Shown piece by piece: positions 16,416-24,774 of a DNA stretch of 64,000 nt. Under the pieces are notes generated by a model. That model did no database searches and had not been told where the DNA came from. It saw only the letters and a program-made list of their open reading frames with translations. This DNA comes from Streptomyces sp. 840.1 (GTDB lineage Bacteria > Actinomycetota > Actinomycetes > Streptomycetales > Streptomycetaceae), in assembly GCF_003751445.1 (NCBI RefSeq), contig NZ_RJUU01000001.1:2609001-2673000 (forward strand), in the 5' to 3' direction. A program made the position numbers and the translations under genes. Each line of letters opens with the position of its first letter. Position 1 is the stretch's first letter.

Positions 16416-17665
16416 GCCGGCGCGACGGCCACGAGCACGGACGCCGGCACGGGCCCTCATTCGGACATCGGAATGACCGGACTGGAAACGGAATTGTGAA
16501 TCACGGGCCGGACAGCACCCCGGACAGCACACCGGGTACGGATGGCGATCGGCTGTCCGCCCTCTTCGGCGCCGGTCCCGGTGACGGGTTCGGATCCGGG
16601 CCCGGACCTGGATCGGGACCGGGTGATGGTGCCGATGTCGACGAGGACGCGCTGCGCCGGATGATGCGCGGCGCCGTGCAGGGCCTTGAACCCCGTGACG
16701 GCAGCCTCGACCACCTGTACCGGGCGGTGCCCGCCCGCCGGGCCCGGCGGCGGCAGGCGCTCGTGGGCGTGGCGGCGGCTGCCCTGCTCATCGGCACCGC
16801 GATCCCCGCGTTCGTCCATGTCGCGAACTCCGAAGGATCGAACGCCGCCAGCCCGGCGATCGCCGGTCACGGCGAGCAGGCGCAGGGCGGCAGCGGCGAG
16901 GAGCCCGGTCCGGGCTCCGGCGGCGCGAACGACGGTGGTGGGAACGAAGGGCGCCAAGACATCGGCGAGGACGTCCCGGACGCCTCGGCCAGCCCGTCTG
17001 TCAGCAGCGGCCAGGGCGTGGAGGGTACGACGGTGGGCGGCTCGGCCGACCCGCAGGCCAGCGTGGCGGCCGACGTGCCGGTCTGCGCACCCGACCAGCT
17101 CGGTGTCGCCTCTGCGGAGACCGGCGCGACCGGCGCCGACGGCACGGTGTACGGAACGTTCCGGATCGCCAATGTCTCCGGCAAGAACTGCTCGGTGAGC
17201 AGCGGCGGCACGGTGGGCTTCGAGGCGATGGGCGCGGCGGACCCGGCCAAGATCGTGGTCGTCCGGCACACCGAGGGAGACGCGGCGTCCGGCCTGCCCG
17301 ATCCCGCCGAGGAGGAGGCGACGGTGCTGCTGAAGCCGGAGATGGCGTACGAGGTGCAGTTCGCCTGGGTACCGAAGGACACCTGTCCGACGACCGGCGG
17401 CTCGCCCTCTCCGACCCCGACGGACGGTACGACCGGCAGCGCGGTGGGCTCGGCCGGGGCCGGCACGGCCGGCGGGAGCGGGGAGACCGAGACGGGTACG
17501 GACACGCAGCTCGGCAGCGAGGACGAGCCGGGGGCGGCAGAGGGCAGCGTCGCCGTGAAGCACACGGCGGAGCCGGGAGCGCCGGTCGCGGAGACGAAGA
17601 TCAGCAATGCCTGCGCGGGCACGATCTACCGCACGGGCGCGCTGGAATCCTCGCCGCAGAAGTAG
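16412..17665 (+). CDS. single-pass membrane protein, candidate anti-sigma partner
   Basis: 417 residues, ATGA overlap with the sigma gene. A cytoplasmic N-terminus (about residues 1-112) includes a Gly/Pro/Asp-rich stretch and a short helical piece (DEDALRRMMRGAVQGLEPRD); one TM helix follows RRARRRQ (ALVGVAAAALLIGTAIPAFV); the rest is extracytoplasmic with Gly/Ser/Thr linkers and a globular part with conserved Cys (VPVCAPDQ, GKNCSVSSGG, KDTCPTTG, SNACAGTIY) that could form disulfides. No zinc-binding anti-sigma (ZAS) motif is seen, so an anti-sigma role rests on coupling and topology only. Confidence 0.72.
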   Translation: MSRRDGHEHGRRHGPSFGHRNDRTGNGIVNHGPDSTPDSTPGTDGDRLSALFGAGPGDGFGSGPGPGSGPGDGADVDEDALRRMMRGAVQGLEPRDGSLDHLYRAVPARRARRRQALVGVAAAALLIGTAIPAFVHVANSEGSNAASPAIAGHGEQAQGGSGEEPGPGSGGANDGGGNEGRQDIGEDVPDASASPSVSSGQGVEGTTVGGSADPQASVAADVPVCAPDQLGVASAETGATGADGTVYGTFRIANVSGKNCSVSSGGTVGFEAMGAADPAKIVVVRHTEGDAASGLPDPAEEEATVLLKPEMAYEVQFAWVPKDTCPTTGGSPSPTPTDGTTGSAVGSAGAGTAGGSGETETGTDTQLGSEDEPGAAEGSVAVKHTAEPGAPVAETKISNACAGTIYRTGALESSPQK

Positions 17666-17698
17666 CGCAGAAGTAGCGCAGGAGCAGCGCAGGAGCGG
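17655..17698 (+). repeat. four 11-bp tandem repeats spanning a stop codon
   Basis: CGCAGAAGTAG is repeated at 17655 and 17666, then as CGCAGGAGCAG (17677) and CGCAGGAGCGG (17688). The first copy contains the last codons and the TAG stop of the membrane-protein gene, so the following copies are duplications of its 3' end. Confidence 0.75.
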
Positions 17699-17718
17699 CT
17701 CGGGATTCGCTCAGCGCA

Positions 17719-17739
17719 GCTCCCGAGCAGCTCGGGAGC
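17719..17739. terminator. hairpin terminator between convergent genes
   Basis: GCTCCCGAG (17719-17727) and CTCGGGAGC (17731-17739) form a perfect 9-bp stem with a CAG loop between the sigma operon and the SURF1 gene, so it can serve both strands. Confidence 0.6.
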
Positions 17740-17775
17740 AGTTCGGGAGTCGTGCAGGAGCAGCGCGCGAATCGC

Positions 17776-18750
17776 TCAGGCGTTTGTGTCCGCGTTCCGG
17801 CCCGGGGCGGCCGGCTCCTCCGGGAGCGCGTCCGGGGCCGTTGCCGCCGGGTCCTCGGGGGCCGCCGGGTCCTCAGGGGCCGCCGTCTGCTCGTCCGCGA
17901 CGAGGCCCAGGCGCACGTCCCGGACGGCTTCGGCCTCGCGCCGGACCAGCCGGAACCACATGAAGAGCACGAACGCCGCGAAGACGAACCACTCGCACAG
18001 GTAGCCCAGATTCTGGAAGGCCTTCAGGTCCAGCCCGGTGCCCTGTGCCGCGGCGGCCGGTACGGGGCGCAGGGCGGTGGCCTTCCCGCCCGAGGTGTCG
18101 TCGGCCCCTGCCGTGTCCTCGGCCCCCGGGGTGTCCGTCGCCCCCGACGTCCCCGTGGCGGCCGCGCCGCCCGTGCGTACGTCGGACCGCTGGAGTGTCA
18201 CCCACGCGTCGTACACGTCGTACGGCACGAGGTTGACGAGTGACGCGGCGCTGATCATCCCGACCTGGCCGTCGGGGAGCCCGCCCGTCGCATCGACCCC
18301 CGAGGTCGCCGCGTTCTCCGAGGCCTGGAGGTCGCCGGTCACCGTGACATCGCCGGCCGGCGCGGCCGGCACCGGGGTGTGTCCGGCCTTCCCGGGGAGC
18401 CAGCCCCGCACCACGGGCAGCGCCTTGCCGCTGTCGGTGCGCAGCATCCCCACGACGTAGAAGCCGGTCCGGTCGTCCAGCTTCCGGCCGGGCACCAGGA
18501 ACTGGTCGGCGTACCGGCCGGTCGCGGTGGCGGGACGGCCGGAGGTCACCGTGTCGACGGGCAGCAGCTCGTCGATCGGCTTGGCGGCCCTCGTGCCCGG
18601 AGCGGGCTGCTTGTCGGCGGCCTCGTGCGTCTGCACGCGGTCCTCGAAGCGGCCGAGCTGCCAGGTGCCCATGAACACGCAGAACGGGATGGCCAGCACG
18701 ACGAAGAGGTTGATCCCCCACCATCGCGGGGTCAGCAGGAACCGGTACAC
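17776..18750 (-). CDS. SURF1 family cytochrome c oxidase assembly protein
   Basis: 324 residues. Typical SURF1 topology: TM1 near the N-terminus (WWGINLFVVLAIPFCVFMGT with WQLGRFEDRV just after it) and TM2 near the C-terminus (YLCEWFVFAAFVLFMWFRLV), with the extracytoplasmic domain between, containing GRYADQFLVPGR and PVVRGWLPG. Helps assemble the aa3-type oxidase, probably with haem a. An Ala/Thr/Gly-rich insertion (about residues 190-225) and an acidic C-terminal tail are longer than usual. GTG start; TACCGT lies 6 nt upstream, so it may be leaderless. Confidence 0.88.
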   Translation of the reverse strand: MYRFLLTPRWWGINLFVVLAIPFCVFMGTWQLGRFEDRVQTHEAADKQPAPGTRAAKPIDELLPVDTVTSGRPATATGRYADQFLVPGRKLDDRTGFYVVGMLRTDSGKALPVVRGWLPGKAGHTPVPAAPAGDVTVTGDLQASENAATSGVDATGGLPDGQVGMISAASLVNLVPYDVYDAWVTLQRSDVRTGGAAATGTSGATDTPGAEDTAGADDTSGGKATALRPVPAAAAQGTGLDLKAFQNLGYLCEWFVFAAFVLFMWFRLVRREAEAVRDVRLGLVADEQTAAPEDPAAPEDPAATAPDALPEEPAAPGRNADTNA

Positions 18751-18762
18751 CCCTCCACGGTA
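18751..18762 (-). promoter_or_regulatory. leaderless -10 box of the SURF1 gene
   Basis: On the minus strand TACCGT is followed by 6 nt (GGAGGG) and the GTG start. The GGAGGG abuts the start codon, too close to be a normal ribosome site, which favours a leaderless reading. Confidence 0.4.
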
Positions 18763-18842
18763 CGGTCCCCGCTCCGGCCGTCCGGAGCGGGGGCACCCGT
18801 GGGGCCGCCCTTTATCCGGCCCCTACGCGGCCCGGGAGGGCC

Positions 18843-20735
18843 CTATCCGGCGAGGCCGTCCGGAGCTCCGAGGTGACGGGCGGCGAAGTCGAGCTCCAGC
18901 CGCACCTGCTTGATCCGCTCCTCCACGACGAGCGAGCCGTGCCCCGCGTCGTAGCGGTAGACCTCGTGCACCGCGTCGCGGCCCTTCAGCCGGTCCACGT
19001 AGTTCTCCACCTGGCGGATCGGGCAGCGCGGGTCGTTGACGCCCGCCGAGATGTAGACCGGGGCCCGCACCGCGTCGACGTAGGTCAGGGGCGACGAGGC
19101 CTCGAAGCGCTCGGGCACCTCCTCCGGCGTCCCGCCCAGCAGGGTGCGGTCCATCGCCTTCAGGGCCTCCATCTCGTCGTGATAGGCCGTGACGTAGTCC
19201 GCGACCGGGACGGCGGCCAGGCCCAGGGCCCAGTCACCGGGCTGCGTACCGAGGCCGAGCAGGGTCAGGTAGCCGCCCCAGGAGCCGCCGGCCAGGACGA
19301 GCCTCGCCGGGTCCGCGAGGCCGGACTTCACCGCCCACTCCCGGACCGCCGCGATGTCCTCCAGCTCGATCAGGCCGATCCGGTGCTTCAGCGCGTCCGT
19401 CCAGGCCCGGCCGTAGCCGGTCGAGCCGCGGTAGTTGACCCGGACGACCGCGTAGCCGTGGTCCACCCAGGCGGCGGGCCCGCCCGCGAAGGCGTCGCTG
19501 TCGTGCCAGGTCGGGCCGCCGTGGATCTCGAAGACCGTAGGGAACGGGCCCTGCGCCGGGGCCGCCGGGCGCTGGACGAGCGCGTGGACGCGGCCCCCGG
19601 GACCCTCCACCCACACGTCCTCGACGGGCACCGACCGGGGGGCCTTCGCACCCGGCGGATCGAGCACCACCGCACCGGACGTGGACCGGACGACGGGGGG
19701 CTCTGCGGCCGAGGACCAGAGGTACTCCACCGTGCCGTCCGGGCGGGCGGTGGCCCCGGAGACCGAACCGGTGGGCGTCTCCACCCGCACCAGGGCGCCG
19801 TCGGCCGCCGCCGGCCCGTACCGCCACAGCTCGCTGCGGGCCTCGAAGCCGTGCTCGATCAGCAGCGCGGAGCCGTCCGGATACCACTCGGCCCCCACAT
19901 CGCCGGGCAGCTCGATGGCGAGGTCCGTCTCCGTGCCCGCCACCGGGTCCCAGATCATCGGCTCCCAGCGGCCGCGCCGCTGATGCCCGACCAGCAGCCG
20001 GGTGTCCCCGGCCACCGGTGCGAAGCCGAGAACCGCGAGGCCCAGCTCCTTCGTGCCGCCTTCGGTGTCGTCCAGCTCCGCGACCGTGCTGCCGTCCGGC
20101 CGCACCACGCGCAGCGCGGAGTGCATCGCGTCGCCGTGCTCGGTGTGCTCCAGCGCGATCAGCGTCCCGTCGTGCGACAGGTCACCGACCCCGGCCGACT
20201 CGCGGTGACGGTAGATCTCGACGGGCGCCGCCCCGGGCCGTACGACGTGGACCGTCGTGCCGTCCTCGTCCGTCGAACGGCCTACCACCGCCGTCCCGTC
20301 CCGGCCGATCGCGAGCCCGGCGGGGTAGGAGGGGGCGAGACCGGGGGCCGCCGGCTCGTCCTTCACGGCTTCGCCGCCGCGCGCGCCCGCACCCTCGCTG
20401 TCGCCCTCACTCTTGCTGTCGCCCGGGGCGGCGTTGAACGGCCGGCGCATCCACACCCCGAACTCGTCGCCGTCGGTGTCGTCGAACCACCAGATGGCCT
20501 CGCCGTCCGGCGTCAGCGTGCCGTCCGTCGTCCCGTTGGGGCGGTCGGTCACCTGGCGCTGCTCGCCGGTGGCCCGGTCCCAGGCGTACAGCTCGTACGT
20601 CCCCGTCGCGTTGGAGACGAACAGCGCGCGGTCCGGCGCGTCCTCCGCCCAGTCGGGCAGGGACACCCGGGGAGCCCGGAAACGCTGCTCCCACTCCGGG
20701 ACGGAATCGGTCGTCGAACCAGTGGTCTCAGTCAT
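18843..20735 (-). CDS. S9 family prolyl oligopeptidase-like serine peptidase
   Basis: 630 residues. A beta-propeller with WD/Kelch-like blades (about residues 15-370) precedes an alpha/beta-hydrolase domain (about 375-630). Catalytic Ser is in GGSWGGYLTLLG, Asp in AGVNDPRCPIRQ and His in DAGHGSLVV; FEIHGGPTWH is the oxyanion region and NYRGSTGYGRAW is typical of acylaminoacyl-peptidase/DPP-type S9 enzymes. No signal peptide: a cytoplasmic enzyme for short peptides. ATG 20735 is chosen as the start; divergent from the methyltransferase gene across 71 bp. A Gly/Glu/Ala-rich insert near residues 105-130 may be a surface loop. Confidence 0.9.
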   Translation of the reverse strand: MTETTGSTTDSVPEWEQRFRAPRVSLPDWAEDAPDRALFVSNATGTYELYAWDRATGEQRQVTDRPNGTTDGTLTPDGEAIWWFDDTDGDEFGVWMRRPFNAAPGDSKSEGDSEGAGARGGEAVKDEPAAPGLAPSYPAGLAIGRDGTAVVGRSTDEDGTTVHVVRPGAAPVEIYRHRESAGVGDLSHDGTLIALEHTEHGDAMHSALRVVRPDGSTVAELDDTEGGTKELGLAVLGFAPVAGDTRLLVGHQRRGRWEPMIWDPVAGTETDLAIELPGDVGAEWYPDGSALLIEHGFEARSELWRYGPAAADGALVRVETPTGSVSGATARPDGTVEYLWSSAAEPPVVRSTSGAVVLDPPGAKAPRSVPVEDVWVEGPGGRVHALVQRPAAPAQGPFPTVFEIHGGPTWHDSDAFAGGPAAWVDHGYAVVRVNYRGSTGYGRAWTDALKHRIGLIELEDIAAVREWAVKSGLADPARLVLAGGSWGGYLTLLGLGTQPGDWALGLAAVPVADYVTAYHDEMEALKAMDRTLLGGTPEEVPERFEASSPLTYVDAVRAPVYISAGVNDPRCPIRQVENYVDRLKGRDAVHEVYRYDAGHGSLVVEERIKQVRLELDFAARHLGAPDGLAG

Positions 20736-20793
20736 GCCCACCATTCTGCGCCGGACCGGCGACAATCCGTTCGCCCCGTCCTCAGCCTGTGGA

Positions 20794-20806
20794 TAACCTC
20801 GCGGGC
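20794..20806 (+). promoter_or_regulatory. leaderless -10 box of the methyltransferase gene
   Basis: TAACCT (20794-20799) lies 7 nt before ATG 20807; no Shine-Dalgarno sequence is present. This also argues against the in-frame GTG at 20789, which lies upstream of the box. Confidence 0.5.
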
Positions 20807-21646
20807 ATGCATACACCGATACCCGTCGACTGGCGCGATGCCAACCGCGCCATGTGGGATGAACGTGTGCCCATCCACAGCAGCAGCGACTTCTACGACC
20901 TGGACTCCTTCCGCGCGGGCAAGGACTCCCTGCGGGCCTTCGAGCTGGCGGAGGTCGGGGACGTGACGGGCAGGTCGCTCCTGCACCTCCAGTGCCACAT
21001 CGGGCTCGACACCCTCTCCTGGGCCAGGCGCGGCGCCGCCCAGGTCGTCGGCCTCGACTTCTCCGAGCCGGCCGTCGAGACCGCGCGCTCGCTGGCCCAG
21101 GACATCGGCCTGGCCCCGGACCGGGCGGCGTTCGTCGTCGCCGACGTCAACGACGCGGCGGAGGCCGTCCCGGACTCCTCGTACGACATCGTCTACACCG
21201 GTGTCGGGGCGCTGAACTGGCTGCCCGACATCGACCACTGGGCCGAGACGGCGGCCTCGCTCGTGGCGCCCGGAGGATTCCTCTACCTGGCGGAGTTCCA
21301 TCCGCTGACCGACTGCCTCGACGACGCGACCGGTGAACGGATCGTGCACGACTACTTCAGCCGCGACGCCTGGGTGGACGAGACCCCGGGCACGTACGCG
21401 GACTTCGACGCGCCGACCGTCCACAACCGCAGCGTCGAGTGGCAGCACCCGGTGGGCAGTGTCGTCTCGGCACTCGCGGCGGCCGGGCTGCGGATCGAGT
21501 TCCTGCACGAGCACGACACCTCACTCTTCGCACGTTTTCCCGTGCTGGAGCGGCAGCCGGACGGCTGCTACCGCTTCCCGGCGGAGCGGCCGCGCATCCC
21601 GCTGATGTACTCGATCAAGGCGACCCGCCCGGCACGGCTTCCCTAG
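20807..21646 (+). CDS. class I SAM-dependent methyltransferase
   Basis: 279 residues. Rossmann motif I is LLHLQCHIGLDTLSWAR (a GxGxG variant reading HIGLDTL), followed by acidic VVGLDFSEPAVETARSLA, VVADVNDA and DIVYTGVGALNWLPDI (motif III/IV), then LYLAEFHPLTDC. This is the Methyltransf_11/25 type; the substrate is unknown. The TAG stop coincides with the first bases of the palindromic element at 21644-21838, which may have changed the original C-terminus. Confidence 0.87.
   Translation: MHTPIPVDWRDANRAMWDERVPIHSSSDFYDLDSFRAGKDSLRAFELAEVGDVTGRSLLHLQCHIGLDTLSWARRGAAQVVGLDFSEPAVETARSLAQDIGLAPDRAAFVVADVNDAAEAVPDSSYDIVYTGVGALNWLPDIDHWAETAASLVAPGGFLYLAEFHPLTDCLDDATGERIVHDYFSRDAWVDETPGTYADFDAPTVHNRSVEWQHPVGSVVSALAAAGLRIEFLHEHDTSLFARFPVLERQPDGCYRFPAERPRIPLMYSIKATRPARLP
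21627..21643 (+). repeat. 17-bp direct repeat, left copy
   Basis: GCCCGGCACGGCTTCCC, repeated with one mismatch at 21839-21855. It borders the palindromic element on its left and encodes the last residues of the methyltransferase (ARLP). Confidence 0.7.
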
Positions 21647-21838
21647 GCCGTGTCCGCGAAGTCCCGTCGTACGCCCGGAGGGCGTGGTCCGCGGCGCCTG
21701 GCACGCGCACTCGCCGCGTTGTCGGACTCGCCCTCGTACACCCGGTACGAGGGCGATCCTCCGCCTTGCGATTGCACGCACCAGACGCCGCGGACCACGC
21801 CCTCCGGGCGTACGACGGGACTTCGCGGACACGGCCCG
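21644..21838. mobile_element. ~195-bp palindromic (MITE-like) element
   Basis: The left arm begins GGCCGTGTCCGCGAAGTCCC at 21646 and runs 51 bp; the right arm ending at 21836 is its exact reverse complement. The centre has a second inverted repeat (CCCTCGTAC ... GTACGAGGG), so the whole unit can fold into a long imperfect hairpin. There is no transposase. I recall this arm sequence as a recurrent Streptomyces miniature element. The flanks carry a 17-bp near-identical direct repeat, as after an insertion or duplication event. Confidence 0.75.
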
Positions 21839-21855
21839 GCCCGGCACGGCCTCCC
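21839..21855 (+). repeat. 17-bp direct repeat, right copy
   Basis: GCCCGGCACGGCCTCCC, 16 of 17 bases identical to the copy at 21627-21643, 212 bp away, immediately outside the palindromic element. Confidence 0.7.
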
Positions 21856-21915
21856 CGGTACGGCGCGTCGGGTGGAGCCGGGCCGACTGTCAGTGGTGGG
21901 GTCCAGACTCGGAGC

Positions 21916-22305
21916 ATGACCACGCCTGCTGATCCGCGCGCCGCTGTCGAGAGTTACTGGACCGCGGCCGATCTCCGAGACTGGGACACCTTCGCGGCCA
22001 CGCTCGCCGACGAGGTGCTGTACGACCTGCCGCAGACCCGTGAGCGCATTCGCGGCAAGGAGCGCTACCTCAGCTTCAACCGGGAGTATCCGGGGGACTG
22101 GCGGGTGAGCGTCGAGCGGATAGTCGCCGACCGGGACGGACAGCAGGTGGCGGTACGGACGCTGTTCACGGTCGGCGACCAGGAGCTGCACGCCATCCAC
22201 TTCTTCACGTTCGACGCGCGGGGGCTGATCAGCGAGATCACCGACTTCTGGCCCGAGCCGTACGAGCCCCCGGCGGGCCGGGAGCATCTCGTCGAGCGGT
22301 ACTGA
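21916..22305 (+). CDS. NTF2-like (SnoaL-fold) protein
   Basis: 129 residues. The cone-shaped NTF2 fold is indicated by AAVESYWTAADLRDWDTFAA, LADEVLYDLPQTRERIRGKE and ISEITDFWPEPYEPP. Such proteins include ketosteroid-isomerase-like enzymes and ligand-binding dehydratases; the active residues cannot be assigned. No good ribosome site (GGAGC abuts the ATG). It converges with the lipase gene across a hairpin. Confidence 0.82.
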   Translation: MTTPADPRAAVESYWTAADLRDWDTFAATLADEVLYDLPQTRERIRGKERYLSFNREYPGDWRVSVERIVADRDGQQVAVRTLFTVGDQELHAIHFFTFDARGLISEITDFWPEPYEPPAGREHLVERY

Positions 22306-22382
22306 GCGCGGCAGGGGGCGACCGGGGCACGGCGAGGGCTCGGGCGGCGCGTACGGTTCGGGCGGCTCGGACGGGGAGCACG

Positions 22383-22439
22383 GCAGCGGCGCGGCAGGGC
22401 CCGGGAGCCGGGGCTCCTGAGCCGTTGCCGCGCCGCTGC
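22383..22439. terminator. nested hairpin between convergent genes
   Basis: GCAGCGGCGCGGCA (22383-22396) pairs with TGCCGCGCCGCTGC (22426-22439); inside it GGAGCC/GGCTCC (22404-22417) forms a second hairpin. Suits bidirectional termination for the NTF2-like and lipase genes. Confidence 0.6.
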
Positions 22440-22451
22440 TTCCCGTGGTTC

Positions 22452-23258
22452 CTACGCGGCCGAGCTGAAGGCGGGCAGATAGCCGCCCGACTGTCCCTCG
22501 GCCTTGGGGTGATACGAGTTCTCGATGGGGATCGAGACGCTGTGGAGCCACGGGTCGCCGGAGCACAGCTCGTGTCCGGTGAACTCGTCCGCGACGCCGG
22601 AGAAGGTGAATCCCGCGTCGGCGGCCTGCTTGGCGATCACTCCGTTCAACACGTCGGACGCGTTGTTGATGGCCGTGCGTTCCGTCTCCGTGAGCCCGGC
22701 GACGCAGCTTCCGCCGATCTCGTAGAAGCGCGGGTAGCCGAGCACCACGACATGTGCCTGCGGGGCCTTCGAGTGGATGGACCCGTAGAGCGAGCTCAGA
22801 CCGGCAGGCAGTGAGCCGTTCATCTGCGAGACGGCCGAGTCCACGCTTGCGAGGCAGGCGTCCTCGCCGGACAGCACGCAGTCCTGCATGACGTCCGCGA
22901 ACCCGACGTCGTTACCGCCCGCCGTCACGCTGACCAAGGAGGTGGACGAGTTCAGCGGGCCGAGCTGGCTGCCCGCCACCGAGCTCGTGGTGGCGCCCGA
23001 ACAGGCGACGAAGTCGAAGGAGGAAGGCGAGTGCGCCGCCGCCCAGAGGTAGGCGTAGGCGTTGGTGCTGCGCCGGCAGTCACCGCTGTCGGAGAGGTAG
23101 TTCCCCGCCCCGACGCCGGACGAGTACGAGTCACCGAGGGCGACGTACCCGCCGGCGGCGGCCGAGGGGGTTGCCGAGGCCGTCTGGGCCATGCCCAGAG
23201 CAGCTGCGGCGGCGAGGATCAGAGTGGATGCGGACGCCCAGAATCTCCGTACTGACAT
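22452..23258 (-). CDS. secreted SGNH/GDSL hydrolase (lipase/esterase)
   Basis: 268 residues with a Sec signal peptide (VRRFWASASTLILAAAAALG then TASATPS). The SGNH blocks are YVALGDSYSSGVGAG (Ser nucleophile), VACSGATTS (Gly), SVTAGGNDVGFADV (Asn) and the C-terminal SYHPKAEGQSGGYLP (catalytic Asp/His region, DPWLHS and YHP). Six Cys (GDCR, VACS, QDCV, DACL, GSCV, ELCS) give three disulfides, as in the Streptomyces rimosus/coelicolor lipases. The start has CGGAGGG. Acts outside the cell on acyl esters. Confidence 0.93.
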   Translation of the reverse strand: MSVRRFWASASTLILAAAAALGMAQTASATPSAAAGGYVALGDSYSSGVGAGNYLSDSGDCRRSTNAYAYLWAAAHSPSSFDFVACSGATTSSVAGSQLGPLNSSTSLVSVTAGGNDVGFADVMQDCVLSGEDACLASVDSAVSQMNGSLPAGLSSLYGSIHSKAPQAHVVVLGYPRFYEIGGSCVAGLTETERTAINNASDVLNGVIAKQAADAGFTFSGVADEFTGHELCSGDPWLHSVSIPIENSYHPKAEGQSGGYLPAFSSAA

Positions 23259-23609
23259 AGCTGTCAGCCCTCCGAAGTGTGGGGGGTGGGTGGGGGGTTG
23301 ATGGAGCGTCAACCGTTGTAGCAGCTTCCGGTACCAGTCGGTAATAGGCGGGCGGGAACCTGTCGGAATTGCCCGAATGATCGTTCGGTAGCCGTAGCTC
23401 CGCGCGTAGATAATCCCCGAACTCCACCCGGAACAAGGGGTTTAGGTCTATCCGATCGTCACTTCGCAGGTCTTCGTCCCACGGCCCGCCCCATGCTGGT
23501 TCAGCGGTTCGTCCGGCGGCCTGCCCGCGGGCGGGCGGCCGGACGGCGTGTCCGAATGTGACAGACACCTGTCATTGCGGCCGTGCGCTCGGGCGGTGAC
23601 GATGGACGC

Positions 23610-24596
23610 ATGTCCTCCAGCACCTGCCGCGTCGTGATCGCGGTCTTCCCCGATGTCGACCTCCTCGACGTCACCGGTCCGGCCGAGGTGTTCGCCCTGG
23701 CCAACCGGGAGACCGGCGGCGATGCGGGCTACGAGGTCAGGCTGGCCGGCCCCGAGCGGGGCCCCTTCGTCACGTCGGCGGGGGTGCGTCTCGTGGCGGA
23801 TCTGGCGTTCGCGGAGGTGGGGGCCGCGGTGGACACCCTGCTGGTGCCCGGCGCCGTCGACATGCGCCCGGAAGGGCCGGTGGCCCGGGTCGACGAGGAC
23901 GTGGTGGCCTGGGTGCGGGAGACCGCTCCGCACGCCCGCCGTATCGCGTCGGTGTGCGTGGGCGCGCACGTACTGGCGGCGGCCGGTCTCCTGGACGGGC
24001 GGCGGGCGACCACCCACTGGTCGACCGCCGCGCAGCTGGCGGCCGACCACCCCGAGGTACGGGTGGACCCCGACCCGATCTTCGTACGCTCCGGCAAGGT
24101 GTGGACGGGCGCGGGCATCAGCACCTGCATGGACCTGGCGCTGGCCCTGGTGGCGGAGGACCACAGCGAGGAACTGGCGCTGGTGGTGGCCAGGCAGCTG
24201 GTGATGTACCTCAGACGGCAGGGCGGCCAGAGCCAGTTCAGCGTCCCGCTGAGCCGGCCTGCCGCGAGCCGCCGGGACATCGACGAACTGCGGGTGTTCA
24301 TCACCGGGCACCTGGACGGCGACCTCTCGGCGCCCGCGCTCGCGGAACGCATGTGTCTGAGCGAGCGGCACTTCGCCCGGGTCTTCCACCAGGAGACCGG
24401 CACCAGCCCGGCCGCGTACGTGGAAGCGGCCAGGGTCGAGGCGGCGCGCCGACTGCTCGAAGCCACCGATGAGCCGCTGGAACGGGTCGCCGCAGCGGTC
24501 GGTCTGGGCTCGGTCGAGACGCTGCACCGGGCGTTCCGCAAGCAGATCAGCACCACCCCGGCCGCCTACCGCCGCCGCTTCCGCACAACAGTCTGA
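23610..24596 (+). CDS. GlxA-type regulator: DJ-1-like domain plus AraC HTH
   Basis: 328 residues. The N-terminal DJ-1/PfpI-like domain (about 5-170) has DVDLLDVTGPAEVFALANRE and SVCVGAHVLAAAGLLDG (Cys at the elbow); the C-terminal AraC domain (about 225-325) has two HTHs: LSAPALAERMCLSERHFARV and LERVAAAVGLGSVETLHRAF, ending FRKQISTTPAAYRRRF. These proteins usually activate a neighbouring enzyme gene; here an isochorismatase-like hydrolase follows. ATG 23610 lies 6 nt after GACGAT, a weak leaderless -10; an in-frame GTG at 23583 is the alternative. Confidence 0.9.
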   Translation: MSSSTCRVVIAVFPDVDLLDVTGPAEVFALANRETGGDAGYEVRLAGPERGPFVTSAGVRLVADLAFAEVGAAVDTLLVPGAVDMRPEGPVARVDEDVVAWVRETAPHARRIASVCVGAHVLAAAGLLDGRRATTHWSTAAQLAADHPEVRVDPDPIFVRSGKVWTGAGISTCMDLALALVAEDHSEELALVVARQLVMYLRRQGGQSQFSVPLSRPAASRRDIDELRVFITGHLDGDLSAPALAERMCLSERHFARVFHQETGTSPAAYVEAARVEAARRLLEATDEPLERVAAAVGLGSVETLHRAFRKQISTTPAAYRRRFRTTV

Positions 24597-24625
24597 ACCG
24601 CCCTGCCCGGCCCGTACCGGTTCTC

Positions 24626-24675
24626 ACCTGACCTGACCTGACCTGACCTGACCTGACCTGACCTGACCTGACCTG
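24626..24675 (+). repeat. ten exact tandem copies of ACCTG
   Basis: A perfect 50-bp pentanucleotide array in the 178-bp gap between the GlxA-type gene and the isochorismatase gene. It is followed (about 24700-24757) by a pyrimidine-only stretch with repeated CTGTCC/CTGCCC words. Unit length 5 makes copy-number change by slippage likely; it lies about 100 bp before the downstream start codon. Confidence 0.9.
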
Positions 24676-24774
24676 TCGGTCCGGTCCGCGATGCCCGCTG
24701 CCCTCCTGTCCCCTGCCCTTCTGTCCTTCTGTCCCTCTGCCCTTCTGTCCCCTTGCTCGAAAGGAACTTCAGCA

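Noticed and set aside
24626..24675. ACCTG array as a CRISPR array
   Set aside because: The 5-bp units have no spacers and there are no cas genes; it is a simple tandem repeat.
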